From Geodermatophilus africanus (GTDB taxonomy: Bacteria > Actinomycetota > Actinomycetes > Mycobacteriales > Geodermatophilaceae), in assembly GCF_900107105.1 (NCBI RefSeq), contig NZ_FNOT01000009.1, positions 62,001 to 126,000 of the forward strand: a DNA stretch of 64,000 nucleotides, read 5' to 3'. Positions 42,158 to 49,876 of the stretch are shown here, piece after piece. The position numbers and the translations under genes are program-made. Positions within the stretch are counted from its first letter, which is position 1. Every line of letters begins with the position of its first letter. A model generated the notes under the pieces. The model did not search any database. It had not been told where the DNA came from and saw nothing but the letters and a program-made list of their open reading frames with translations.

Positions 42158-43030
42158 GTGCTGGTCAGTCCGGCGGCCGGCCGCGGGCGGGCTCTCGCCG
42201 CCACCGGGACCGTGCTCGACGTGCTGCGCGCCGCCGGCCTGACCCCACGAGTGCTGGCCGCGACCACTCGCGCCGCCGCCGAGGCGCAGGCCGCCGCGGC
42301 GGTCGGCGCGGGCACCGCCGCCGTGGTCGCCATCGGTGGGGACGGCGCCGCGCACGCCGCACTGCAGGCGGTCGCCGGGACCGGCACCCCGCTGGCCGTC
42401 GTCCCCGCCGGGACCGGCAACGACCTGGCCCTCGCCCTCGGCGTGCCCGTGGACCCGCGCGCCGCGGCGGAGGCGGCGGCGGCCGACCTGCGGGCGGGGG
42501 AGGTCCGCACCGTCGACGCCGGCCGCACCGGGCAGCGGTGGTGGGCCACCGTGCTCTGCTGCGGCTTCGACTCCGCCGTCACCGACCGGGCCAACCGGCT
42601 GCGCTGGCCGCGCGGGTCCCGCCGCTACGACGTCGCGATCCTCGCCGAGCTGGCCCGGCTGCGGCCGCGGGAGCTCACCCTCGTGCTGGACGGCGAGCTG
42701 CGGACCGTCGCCGTCACGCTGGTCGCCGTCGGCAACACCGCCTGGTACGGCGGCGGCATGCGCGTGTGCCCCGCTGCGGACCCGGCCGACGGCGTCTTCG
42801 ACGTCACGGTCGTGGGGCCGGTGAGCCGCCGGGAGCTGGTGCGCACCCGGCCGCGGTTGACCGCCGGCACGCACGTCGAGCACCCCGCGGTGACCGTGCA
42901 CCGCGCCCGCCGGGTGGAGCTGGTGGGGGAGGGGTTGACCACCTACGCCGACGGCGAGCCGGTCGCGCCGCTGCCGGCCGTGAGCGTGTGCATGCCGGGC
43001 GCGCTGTCGGTGGTGGGCACCGGCCGCTGA
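42158..43030 (+). CDS. Diacylglycerol kinase family lipid kinase (YegS/DgkB-like)
   Basis: A 290-aa DAGK-catalytic-domain protein that phosphorylates lipid hydroxyls. VLVSPAAGRGRA forms the first strand-loop. VVAIGGDGAAHAALQ is the GGDGT motif with Ala replacing Thr. VPAGTGNDLALALG is the nucleotide-binding loop. VGNTAWYGGGMRVCPAADPADGVFDV closes the C-terminal beta-sandwich. The GTG 42158 start immediately follows the repeat, and upstream codons (SKVA) could belong to the protein, so the start is uncertain. Confidence 0.88.
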   Translation: MLVSPAAGRGRALAATGTVLDVLRAAGLTPRVLAATTRAAAEAQAAAAVGAGTAAVVAIGGDGAAHAALQAVAGTGTPLAVVPAGTGNDLALALGVPVDPRAAAEAAAADLRAGEVRTVDAGRTGQRWWATVLCCGFDSAVTDRANRLRWPRGSRRYDVAILAELARLRPRELTLVLDGELRTVAVTLVAVGNTAWYGGGMRVCPAADPADGVFDVTVVGPVSRRELVRTRPRLTAGTHVEHPAVTVHRARRVELVGEGLTTYADGEPVAPLPAVSVCMPGALSVVGTGR

Positions 43031-43061
43031 GCCGGGTCCCCGACGATCGGCCGAGATCAGC

Positions 43062-43107
43062 GTCGCGGGTCCGGGCTCACCCCCGGCCGTGAGCCCGGAC
43101 CCGCGAC
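43062..43107 (+). terminator. Perfect 19-bp hairpin after the lipid kinase gene
   Basis: GTCGCGGGTCCGGGCTCAC (43062-43080) and GTGAGCCCGGACCCGCGAC (43089-43107) pair without mismatch around an 8-nt loop. Flanking GATCAGC and GCTGATC can extend it after a bulge. It is probably a strong terminator upstream of helY. Confidence 0.75.
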
Positions 43108-43218
43108 GACCAGCTGGGCTGATCATCCGGCGCCGACCGCGAGTCCCCCGTTATCCCTAACACTGGCCCCAACAGGGTCGGCCGCGCCGCGGAACGGCAA
43201 CGCGCCTAACGTGGAGAC

Positions 43219-46074
43219 ATGTCCAGCCCCGCTGAGCGGTACGCGGCTGCCCGGCGGCGCGGCGCCCACCCTGCTCTGGCCGACTTCACCGTGGAGCTCG
43301 GCTTCTCCCTCGACCCGTTCCAGGTGGAGGCCTGCGAGGCCCTCGACGAGGGCGCCGGCGTCCTCGTGTGCGCGCCCACCGGCGCCGGCAAGACGGTCGT
43401 GGGGGAGTTCGCCGTCCACAAGGCGCTGGCCGAGGGGCGCAAGGCCTTCTACACGACGCCGATCAAGGCGCTGTCCAACCAGAAGTACAACGACCTGGTC
43501 GACCGCTACGGCGCCGACCGGGTCGGCCTGCTGACCGGTGACAACGCGGTCAACGGCGACGCGCCCGTGGTCGTGATGACCACCGAGGTGCTGCGCAACA
43601 TGCTGTACGCCGAGTCGCCGGCGATCGACGGCCTGGGCTACGTGGTCATGGACGAGGTGCACTACCTCGCCGACCGCTTCCGCGGCGCGGTGTGGGAGGA
43701 GGTGATCATCCACCTCCCGCAGTCGGTGACCCTGGTGTCGCTGTCGGCGACGGTGAGCAACGCCGAGGAGTTCGCCGACTGGCTGGTCACCGTGCGCGGC
43801 CACACGAGGGTCGTGGTCAGCGAGGTGCGGCCGATCCCGCTGTGGCAGCACATGCTGGTCGGCAACCGGGTGTTCGACCTGTTCAGCCTGCGCCCGGCCG
43901 CGCACGCCGCCGAGCAGGGCGACGACCCGCGGGGGCTGTCCACCCGGGAGCGCGGCGCCAGCGTCGTCGACCCGGAGCTCGTCCGCTACGTCCGCGAGCA
44001 CGAGCGGCGGCTCGACACCTGGGGCGGCGGCAACGGCGGCTCGCGCCGCGAGCGGGACTGGCACAAGCCGCGCTACCGCCCGCCGGCCCGGCCCGACGTC
44101 GTCGAGCGGCTGGACCGCAACGGGCTGCTGCCGGCGATCACCTTCGTGTTCAGCCGCAACGGCTGCGACGCCGCGGTCGACCAGTGCCTGCGGTCGGGGC
44201 TGCGGCTCACCGACGAGCACGAGCGCGCGGAGATCGCCGCGATCATCGACGAGCGCACCGGCTCGCTGCCGGAGGAGGACCTGCACGTCCTCGGTTTCTG
44301 GGAGTGGCGGGAGGGGCTGCTGGCCGGGCTGGCCGCGCACCACGCCGGGCTGGTCCCGGCGTTCAAGGAGACCGTCGAGGAGTGTTTCGTCCGCGGCCTG
44401 GTCAAGGCCGTGTTCGCCACCGAGACCCTCGCCCTGGGCATCAACATGCCGGCGCGGACCGTCGTCCTCGAGCGGCTGGTCAAGTGGAACGGCGAGGCGC
44501 ACGTCGACGTCACGCCGGGGGAGTACACCCAGCTCACCGGCCGGGCCGGCCGCCGCGGCATCGACGTCGAGGGGCACGCCGTCGTCGTCTGGGCACCGGG
44601 CATGGACCCCTCGGTCGTCGCCGGGCTGGCCAGCACCCGCACCTACCCGCTGCGCTCCAGCTTCCGGCCCAGCTACAACATGGCCGTCAACCTGGTCAGC
44701 TCCTTCGGCCGGGCCCGCGCCCGCGAGCTGCTGGCCTCCTCGTTCGCCCAGTTCCAGGCCGACCGGTCGGTCGTGGGGCTGGCCCGCGCCGCGGCCCGCC
44801 ACGAGCGGGACGCCGAGCGCTGGGCCGCCGAGATGCACTCCGAGGGCGGCGACGTCGCCGGGTACGCGCGGCTGCGCCAGGAGATCGCCGAGCGGGAGAA
44901 GGAGCTGTCCCGCGACTCGGCGGCCAAGCGCCGGCTGGAGGCCTCCGACGCCCTGGCCGCGCTGCGCCCCGGTGACGTCATCCGGGTGCCGTCGGGACGG
45001 CGGCAGGGGCTGGCCGTCGTCCTCGACCCCGGGGTGACCGACCTGGCCGAGCCGCGCCCGCTGGTGCTCACCGAGGACAAGTGGGCCGGGCGCCTGGGCG
45101 CGGTGGACTTCCCGACCCCGGTGACCGCCCTGGCCCGCGTCCGGGTGCCCAAGAACTTCAACCACCGCAGCCCGCACGCCCGCCGGGACCTCGCCGCCAC
45201 CCTGCGCAACGCCCGGGTAGAGCACGACCTCGGCGCGCGGCGGGTCCGGCAGCGCTCGGCGGCCGCCGACGACCCGGTGCTGCACGACCTGCGCCGGGCG
45301 CTGCGGGCCCACCCGGTGCACGCGCTCCCCGACCGCGAGGAGCGGGTCCGGGCGGCCGAGCGCTGGCTGCGGGCGACCCGCGAGGCCGAGGCCACCCACC
45401 GGCGGATGGCCGAGCGCACCGGCTCGCTCACCCGCCAGTTCGACCGCACCTGCGACGTCCTGGAGGAGCTGGGCTACCTGGTGCCCGACCCGGCGGCCCC
45501 GCCCGTGGCCGAGGGGGAGGACCCGGTCGACCACGAGGTCGCCGACGTCAGCCCGGTGGCCACCGAGGACGGCCGGCGGCTGGCGCGCGTCTGGTCGGAA
45601 GCCGACCTGCTCGTCGCCGAGTGCCTGCGCTCGGGGGTGTGGCGCGGCCTCACCCCGGCCGAGCTGGCCGCCGCGGTGTCGACGCTGGTGTTCGAGGCGC
45701 GCCGGGAGATGCCCGGTCAGCCGGCGGTCCCGGCCGGGAAGGTGGCCGCGGCGATCGCGGAGATGCGGCGGATCCGCTCGCGGCTGCAGGACGTCGAGCT
45801 CGACCACGGCGTCCCGGCGAGCCGCGACCTGGACCTCGGCTTCGCCTGGGCGGCGTACCGCTGGGCCGACGGGCAGAGCCTCGACCGCGTCCTGGCCGGC
45901 GCCGAGCAGGCCGGCACGGAGCTCTCCGGCGGGGACTTCGTGCGCTGGGCCCGCCAGCTGCTCGACCTGCTCGACCAGCTGGCCAAGGTCGCGGACGGCG
46001 GCCTCGCCACGACCGCCCGGGCGGCGGTGGAGCGGGTGCGGCGAGGCGTGGTGGCGGTCGCGGTCGGCGGCTGA
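43219..46074 (+). CDS. helY: DEAD/DEAH-box helicase HelY (Ski2/Mtr4-like)
   Basis: A 951-aa superfamily 2 RNA helicase. RecA-1 has Walker A APTGAGKT at 52-59 and Walker B DEVH at 145-148; SLSATVSN is motif III. RecA-2 carries ATETLALGINMPA and QLTGRAGRRGIDVEG. A C-terminal arch and helical bundle (about 620-951) matches the DSHCT domain. It is the conserved right neighbour of tatC in this locus (Rv2092c). A TAACGT box lies 6 nt before ATG 43219, and the intervening GGAGAC may also act as a ribosome site. Confidence 0.94.
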   Translation: MSSPAERYAAARRRGAHPALADFTVELGFSLDPFQVEACEALDEGAGVLVCAPTGAGKTVVGEFAVHKALAEGRKAFYTTPIKALSNQKYNDLVDRYGADRVGLLTGDNAVNGDAPVVVMTTEVLRNMLYAESPAIDGLGYVVMDEVHYLADRFRGAVWEEVIIHLPQSVTLVSLSATVSNAEEFADWLVTVRGHTRVVVSEVRPIPLWQHMLVGNRVFDLFSLRPAAHAAEQGDDPRGLSTRERGASVVDPELVRYVREHERRLDTWGGGNGGSRRERDWHKPRYRPPARPDVVERLDRNGLLPAITFVFSRNGCDAAVDQCLRSGLRLTDEHERAEIAAIIDERTGSLPEEDLHVLGFWEWREGLLAGLAAHHAGLVPAFKETVEECFVRGLVKAVFATETLALGINMPARTVVLERLVKWNGEAHVDVTPGEYTQLTGRAGRRGIDVEGHAVVVWAPGMDPSVVAGLASTRTYPLRSSFRPSYNMAVNLVSSFGRARARELLASSFAQFQADRSVVGLARAAARHERDAERWAAEMHSEGGDVAGYARLRQEIAEREKELSRDSAAKRRLEASDALAALRPGDVIRVPSGRRQGLAVVLDPGVTDLAEPRPLVLTEDKWAGRLGAVDFPTPVTALARVRVPKNFNHRSPHARRDLAATLRNARVEHDLGARRVRQRSAAADDPVLHDLRRALRAHPVHALPDREERVRAAERWLRATREAEATHRRMAERTGSLTRQFDRTCDVLEELGYLVPDPAAPPVAEGEDPVDHEVADVSPVATEDGRRLARVWSEADLLVAECLRSGVWRGLTPAELAAAVSTLVFEARREMPGQPAVPAGKVAAAIAEMRRIRSRLQDVELDHGVPASRDLDLGFAWAAYRWADGQSLDRVLAGAEQAGTELSGGDFVRWARQLLDLLDQLAKVADGGLATTARAAVERVRRGVVAVAVGG

Positions 46075-46103
46075 CCCGGTCCCCGTGGCACGATCTGTCG
46101 ACG

Positions 46104-46748
46104 ATGACCAACCCCCCGCAGGGCGGCCCACCGCCGGGTGAGCCCGGCCGGTCGCAGCCGCAGCAGCCGTGGTCCCCGCAGCCGGGCCCGCCGCCGCCCG
46201 GTGGGTACCCGCCGCCGTGGCCGCAGCAGCCCGGGCCCTGGGGTCCGCCGCCCGGCCCCTACGGCCAGCCGCCGCAGGGCCAGCCCCCGTACGGGCAGCC
46301 CTACGGGCCGCCGGCACCGCAGCACGGCCAGCCCTGGGGTCCGCAGCCTCCCGGCCAGCCGCCGTACTGGGGAGGTCAGCCGCAGTACGGGACCCCGCAG
46401 CCCGGCCAGCCGTGGGGACCCCCGCCGTACGGGCCGCCGCCCCGCCGGTCGCGCAGGGGGCTGGTGGCGGGCATCGTCGTCCCCGCGGTGCTCCTGCTGC
46501 TCGCCGTCGTGCTCGCCCGCGTCTTCGCCGACACCGTGCTCGACACCGGGCGGGTCGAGGACGACGTCGCCGCGCAGTTCGAGGAGGTCGAGGGCGTGGC
46601 GGTCGACCTGTCCTGCGACGACGAGATGCAGGTCGAGCAGGGCGCGGAGTACGAGTGCACCGGCACGACGGCCTACGGCGAGGAGGTCAGCCTGCGCATC
46701 CTCATCACCGATGAGACCACCGCCGCCTACACCTGGGAAGAGGTCTGA
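46104..46748 (+). CDS. DUF4333 domain protein with Pro/Gly/Gln-rich N-terminus
   Basis: A 214-aa membrane-anchored protein. Residues 1-112 are a low-complexity cytoplasmic tail of PPGQPPYG-type repeats. A single span follows (about 120-142, GLVAGIVVPAVLLLLAVVLARV), and an extracytoplasmic DUF4333 domain (about 145-214) has two Cys (DLSCDDEMQ, YECTGTTA) that can form a disulfide. Function unknown; relatives are envelope proteins of actinobacteria. It starts 29 bp after helY and converges with the exonuclease gene that ends 3 bp later. Confidence 0.85.
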   Translation: MTNPPQGGPPPGEPGRSQPQQPWSPQPGPPPPGGYPPPWPQQPGPWGPPPGPYGQPPQGQPPYGQPYGPPAPQHGQPWGPQPPGQPPYWGGQPQYGTPQPGQPWGPPPYGPPPRRSRRGLVAGIVVPAVLLLLAVVLARVFADTVLDTGRVEDDVAAQFEEVEGVAVDLSCDDEMQVEQGAEYECTGTTAYGEEVSLRILITDETTAAYTWEEV

Positions 46749-46751
46749 GGC

Positions 46752-47678
46752 TCAGCTCAGCGCGTCCTCCGGCCAGCCCAGCGCGGCGCCCAGCCGCTTG
46801 AGCGAGGACCCGATGCCGTGGGCGGCGGCCAGGGCCGCCAGCGCGTCGGGGTCGGCCGGACGGCGGGGGAGCGTGCCCTCCACGGGCGGCAGGTCGATGT
46901 CCCGGGCGACGGCCACGACCACCGGGGCGGCGTCGAGGTAGTCCGCCCCGGCGTGCAGCCGCTTGAGGACGGCGGCGGTGAGCGGCGGCTTCGGGACGAC
47001 GGTGCGCGCGGCGGCCGCCCGGATGCCGGCCAGGTCGCCGAACTCGGTGATCAGCGCCGCGGCGGTCTTGGCGCCGACGCCGGTCACCCCGGGCAGCCCG
47101 TCGCTCGGGTCGCCGCGGAGCACCGCGAAGTCGGCGTAGGCACGGCCCGGGATGCCGTACTTCGCGGTCACCGCCGCCTCGTCGACCAGCTCGAGGTCGG
47201 TGATGCCGCGGGCGGTGTAGAGGACGCGCACGCCGCGCTCGTCGTCCACCAGCTGGAAGAGGTCGCGGTCGCCGGTCACGACGTCGACCGGGCCGCGGGC
47301 GCGGGTGGCCAGCGTGCCGATGACGTCGTCGGCCTCGTAGCCGGGGGCGCCGACCCGCGCCAGCCCTGCGGCGGCGAGCACCTCCACCAGCACGGGCACC
47401 TGCGGGCCGAGCTCCTCGGGGGTCTCCTCGCCGCCGTCGGGGGAGAGCCGGTGGGCCTTGTAGGAGGGCAGCGCCGCGACGCGGAAGGCCGGCCGCCAGT
47501 CGTCGTCCCAGCAGGCGACCAGCCGGTCGGGGGCGTGGGCGGTGACCAGCCGGGCGGTCATGTCCAGGAAGCCGCGGACCGCGTTGACCGGGCGCCCGTC
47601 CGGCGAGGTGACGCTGGTGGGCACCCCGTAGAACGCCCGGAAGTAGAGGCTGGCCGCGTCGAGCAGCATCGTCGTCAC
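46752..47678 (-). CDS. 5'-3' exonuclease (Pol I N-terminal domain-like)
   Basis: A 308-aa flap-endonuclease-family nuclease without a polymerase domain. LLDAASLYFRAFYGVP provides the first metal Asp. ACWDDDWRPAFR and LPSYKAHR follow. APGYEADDVIGTLA, VVTGDRDLFQLV and LRGDPSDGLPGVTGVGAKTA supply the acidic cluster and the H3TH DNA-binding motif. It removes RNA primers or flaps. GTG 47678 is preferred over ATG 47669 because TACCGT lies 8 nt upstream and no ribosome site is seen. It diverges from the peptidase gene. Confidence 0.9.
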   Translation of the reverse strand: MTTMLLDAASLYFRAFYGVPTSVTSPDGRPVNAVRGFLDMTARLVTAHAPDRLVACWDDDWRPAFRVAALPSYKAHRLSPDGGEETPEELGPQVPVLVEVLAAAGLARVGAPGYEADDVIGTLATRARGPVDVVTGDRDLFQLVDDERGVRVLYTARGITDLELVDEAAVTAKYGIPGRAYADFAVLRGDPSDGLPGVTGVGAKTAAALITEFGDLAGIRAAAARTVVPKPPLTAAVLKRLHAGADYLDAAPVVVAVARDIDLPPVEGTLPRRPADPDALAALAAAHGIGSSLKRLGAALGWPEDALS

Positions 47679-47736
47679 GACTCGGGACGGTAACGGCCAG
47701 AGGTGACCGTCGTATCCGCTGGTTAGGCTGCGATTC

Positions 47737-48894
47737 GTGCCTCCCCCGACCGCCGCTCCGACCGCCGATGGGCCGCTGGTGACGCTCGACCGCGTGCACG
47801 CCGCGCGGGAGGTCGCCGCGGAGAGCGGGGTCGACCTGCTCGTCGTCACGCCGGGCTCGGACCTGCGCTACCTCTGCGGCTACGACGCCCACGCGATGGA
47901 GCGGCTGACCGCGCTGGCGGTGCCGCGGCGCGGTGAGCCGTTCCTCGTCGTCCCCCGGCTGGAGGCGCCGATGGTCGACGCCGGCCCGGCCGGTGCGCTG
48001 GGCCTGGAGGTGCTGGCCTGGGACGAGACCGACGACCCGTTCGCGCTGCTGGCCCGCACCGCGGCGGCCCGGCTGGGCGCCGCGCCGGCGCGGGTGGCCG
48101 TGGGCGACCGCACCTGGGCGCTGCACGCGCTCGGCGTCGCCGGTGCGCTGTCCGGGGCGGCGCTGGAGCTGGCGGGCCCCGTCATCGACCGGCTGCGGAG
48201 GGTCAAGACGCCGGCCGAGGTCGCCGAGCTCGCCGCGGCCGGCGCGGCGATCGACCGGGTGCACGCCCGCATGGGGGAGTGGCTGCGGGTCGGGCGCACC
48301 GAGGCCGCGGTGGGCGCCGACATCGCCGCGGCGATCCTGGCCGAGGGCCACGTGTCGGTGGACTTCACCATCGTCGGGTCCGGGCCCAACGGGGCCAGCC
48401 CGCACCACGAGCTCTCCGACCGCGTGGTGGCCGACGGCGACGTCGTCGTGGTCGACATCGGCGGGGAGACGGCCACCGGCTACCGGTCGGACTGCACCCG
48501 CACCTACGCCGTCGGCCGCGCCCCCGGCGCCGACGTCGCCGAGTGGTACGCGGTCCTGCAGGAGGCGCAGCGCGCCTCGACGGCCGCGGTCCGGCCCGGG
48601 GTCACGTGCGAGCAGGTGGACGCCGCCGCCCGCGACGTCATCGCCGCCGCCGGGTGGGGCGAGTACTTCATCCACCGCACCGGGCACGGCATCGGCCTGG
48701 ACACCCACGAGGCGCCCTACATCGTCGCGGGCAACGACCTGCCGCTGGAGCCGGGGATGGCGTTCTCCGTCGAGCCGGGGATCTACCTGCCCGGCCGCTG
48801 CGGCGCCCGCATCGAGGACATCGTCGTCTGCACCGACGACGGCGTCACCGCGCTCAACGAGGGCCCGCGTGAGCTCGTCGTCCTCCCCGGCTGA
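47737..48894 (+). CDS. Xaa-Pro peptidase (M24 family, PepQ/PepP-like)
   Basis: A 385-aa metallopeptidase. The N-terminal creatinase-like domain (1-150) includes DLRYLCGYDAHAMERL. The pita-bread domain has all metal ligands: Asp in VVVDIGGETATG, Asp in YRSDCTRTY, His in HRTGHGIG, Glu in FSVEPGIY and Glu in ARIEDIVV. It releases proline-containing dipeptides. TAGGCT lies 7 nt before GTG 47737 (leaderless). The Lrp-type regulator starts inside its last 26 bp, so the two are co-transcribed. Confidence 0.92.
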   Translation: MPPPTAAPTADGPLVTLDRVHAAREVAAESGVDLLVVTPGSDLRYLCGYDAHAMERLTALAVPRRGEPFLVVPRLEAPMVDAGPAGALGLEVLAWDETDDPFALLARTAAARLGAAPARVAVGDRTWALHALGVAGALSGAALELAGPVIDRLRRVKTPAEVAELAAAGAAIDRVHARMGEWLRVGRTEAAVGADIAAAILAEGHVSVDFTIVGSGPNGASPHHELSDRVVADGDVVVVDIGGETATGYRSDCTRTYAVGRAPGADVAEWYAVLQEAQRASTAAVRPGVTCEQVDAAARDVIAAAGWGEYFIHRTGHGIGLDTHEAPYIVAGNDLPLEPGMAFSVEPGIYLPGRCGARIEDIVVCTDDGVTALNEGPRELVVLPG

Positions 48895-49354
48895 CCACGG
48901 CGGCGGGCCGCTCACCTCCGGCGACGTCGACCGCGCGCTGCTGGCCGCGCTGGCCCGGGACGGGCGCGCCAGCTACACCGAGCTGGCCGAGCGGGTGGGC
49001 CTGTCGGTGTCGGCGGTGCACCAGCGGGTGCGCCGGCTCGAGCAGCGCGGGCTGATCACCGGCTACCACGCCAAGCTCGACGCCGGGTCGCTCGGCCTGG
49101 GGCTGACGGCGTTCGTCGCGATCACCCCGACCGACGCCGCCTCGCCGGACGAGGCGCCCTCCCTGCTCGCGCACCTGCCCGAGATCGAGGCCTGCCACTC
49201 GGTGGCGGGGGTGGAGAGCTACCTGCTGAAGGTGCGGACGTCGTCCCCCGACGCACTCGAGGCGCTGCTGCGGACGATCCGGCAGACCGCCAAGGTCACC
49301 ACCCGGACGACGGTGGTGCTCTCCACCTTCTACGAGGACCGCCCGCCGCTCTAG
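48869..49354 (+). CDS. Lrp/AsnC family transcriptional regulator
   Basis: A 161-aa regulator. An N-terminal helix-turn-helix (about 15-60, DGRASYTELAERVGLSVSAVHQRVRRLEQRGLI) precedes a RAM ligand-binding domain (about 70-155, with VAGVESYLLKVRTSS). Effectors are usually amino acids; the coupling to a proline peptidase gene fits that. The GTG 48869 lies 26 bp inside the peptidase gene. Its stop codon TAG is part of the TAGCCT -10 box of the next gene. Confidence 0.88.
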   Translation: MSSSSSPADHGGGPLTSGDVDRALLAALARDGRASYTELAERVGLSVSAVHQRVRRLEQRGLITGYHAKLDAGSLGLGLTAFVAITPTDAASPDEAPSLLAHLPEIEACHSVAGVESYLLKVRTSSPDALEALLRTIRQTAKVTTRTTVVLSTFYEDRPPL

Positions 49355-49363
49355 CCTGCCGTC

Positions 49364-49840
49364 GTGTCCACCGGGTCGGCGCTGACCAACCGGCTGGCCG
49401 ACCCGGTGCTGCGCCGCCTGCTGCGTTCCCGGCTCGGCCGCCGACCGGGGGGACGGCTGGGCGTGGTGCGGTACCACGGCCGGCGCACCGGCCGGCCGCA
49501 CGAAGTGGTAACGCAGTACGTCCGGGACGGTGCCACGGTGTGGGTGCTGGTCGGGGCCGCGGACCGCACGACGTGGTGGTGGAACCTGCGCACCCCCGCC
49601 GAGGTGGACCTGTGGCTGGCCGGCGAGCGGGTGCGGGCCCGGGCGGTCGCGATCGAGGGCGCGCAGCAAGCCGCCGCGGCGGCCGCGGGGTTGGGCGTCT
49701 ACCTGGCGGCCGTGCCGCGGGCCGCGTCGGCGGTGGGCGTACCACCCGGCGCCGGGCCCGCCGCGCTCGCGCAGGCCGCCCGGCGGGCGGTGCTCGTCCG
49801 GGCCGACGTCGTCGACCCGCCGCGGGGCCCGGCCGCCTGA
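49364..49840 (+). CDS. Nitroreductase/deazaflavin-dependent (F420) family protein
   Basis: A 158-aa split-barrel protein of the DUF385/deazaflavin-dependent nitroreductase group. The signature GVVRYHGRRTGRPHEVVTQYV and the conserved WWWNLRTPAEVDLWL are present. Members bind F420 or FMN and reduce quinones or nitro compounds; which cofactor is used here is not clear. TAGCCT (49352-49357), overlapping the upstream stop, lies 6 nt before GTG 49364, so it can be transcribed alone as a leaderless mRNA. Confidence 0.82.
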   Translation: MSTGSALTNRLADPVLRRLLRSRLGRRPGGRLGVVRYHGRRTGRPHEVVTQYVRDGATVWVLVGAADRTTWWWNLRTPAEVDLWLAGERVRARAVAIEGAQQAAAAAAGLGVYLAAVPRAASAVGVPPGAGPAALAQAARRAVLVRADVVDPPRGPAA

Positions 49841-49876
49841 CGCGCCGGCTCGACACGTGGTCGAACGTGTGTTCGG

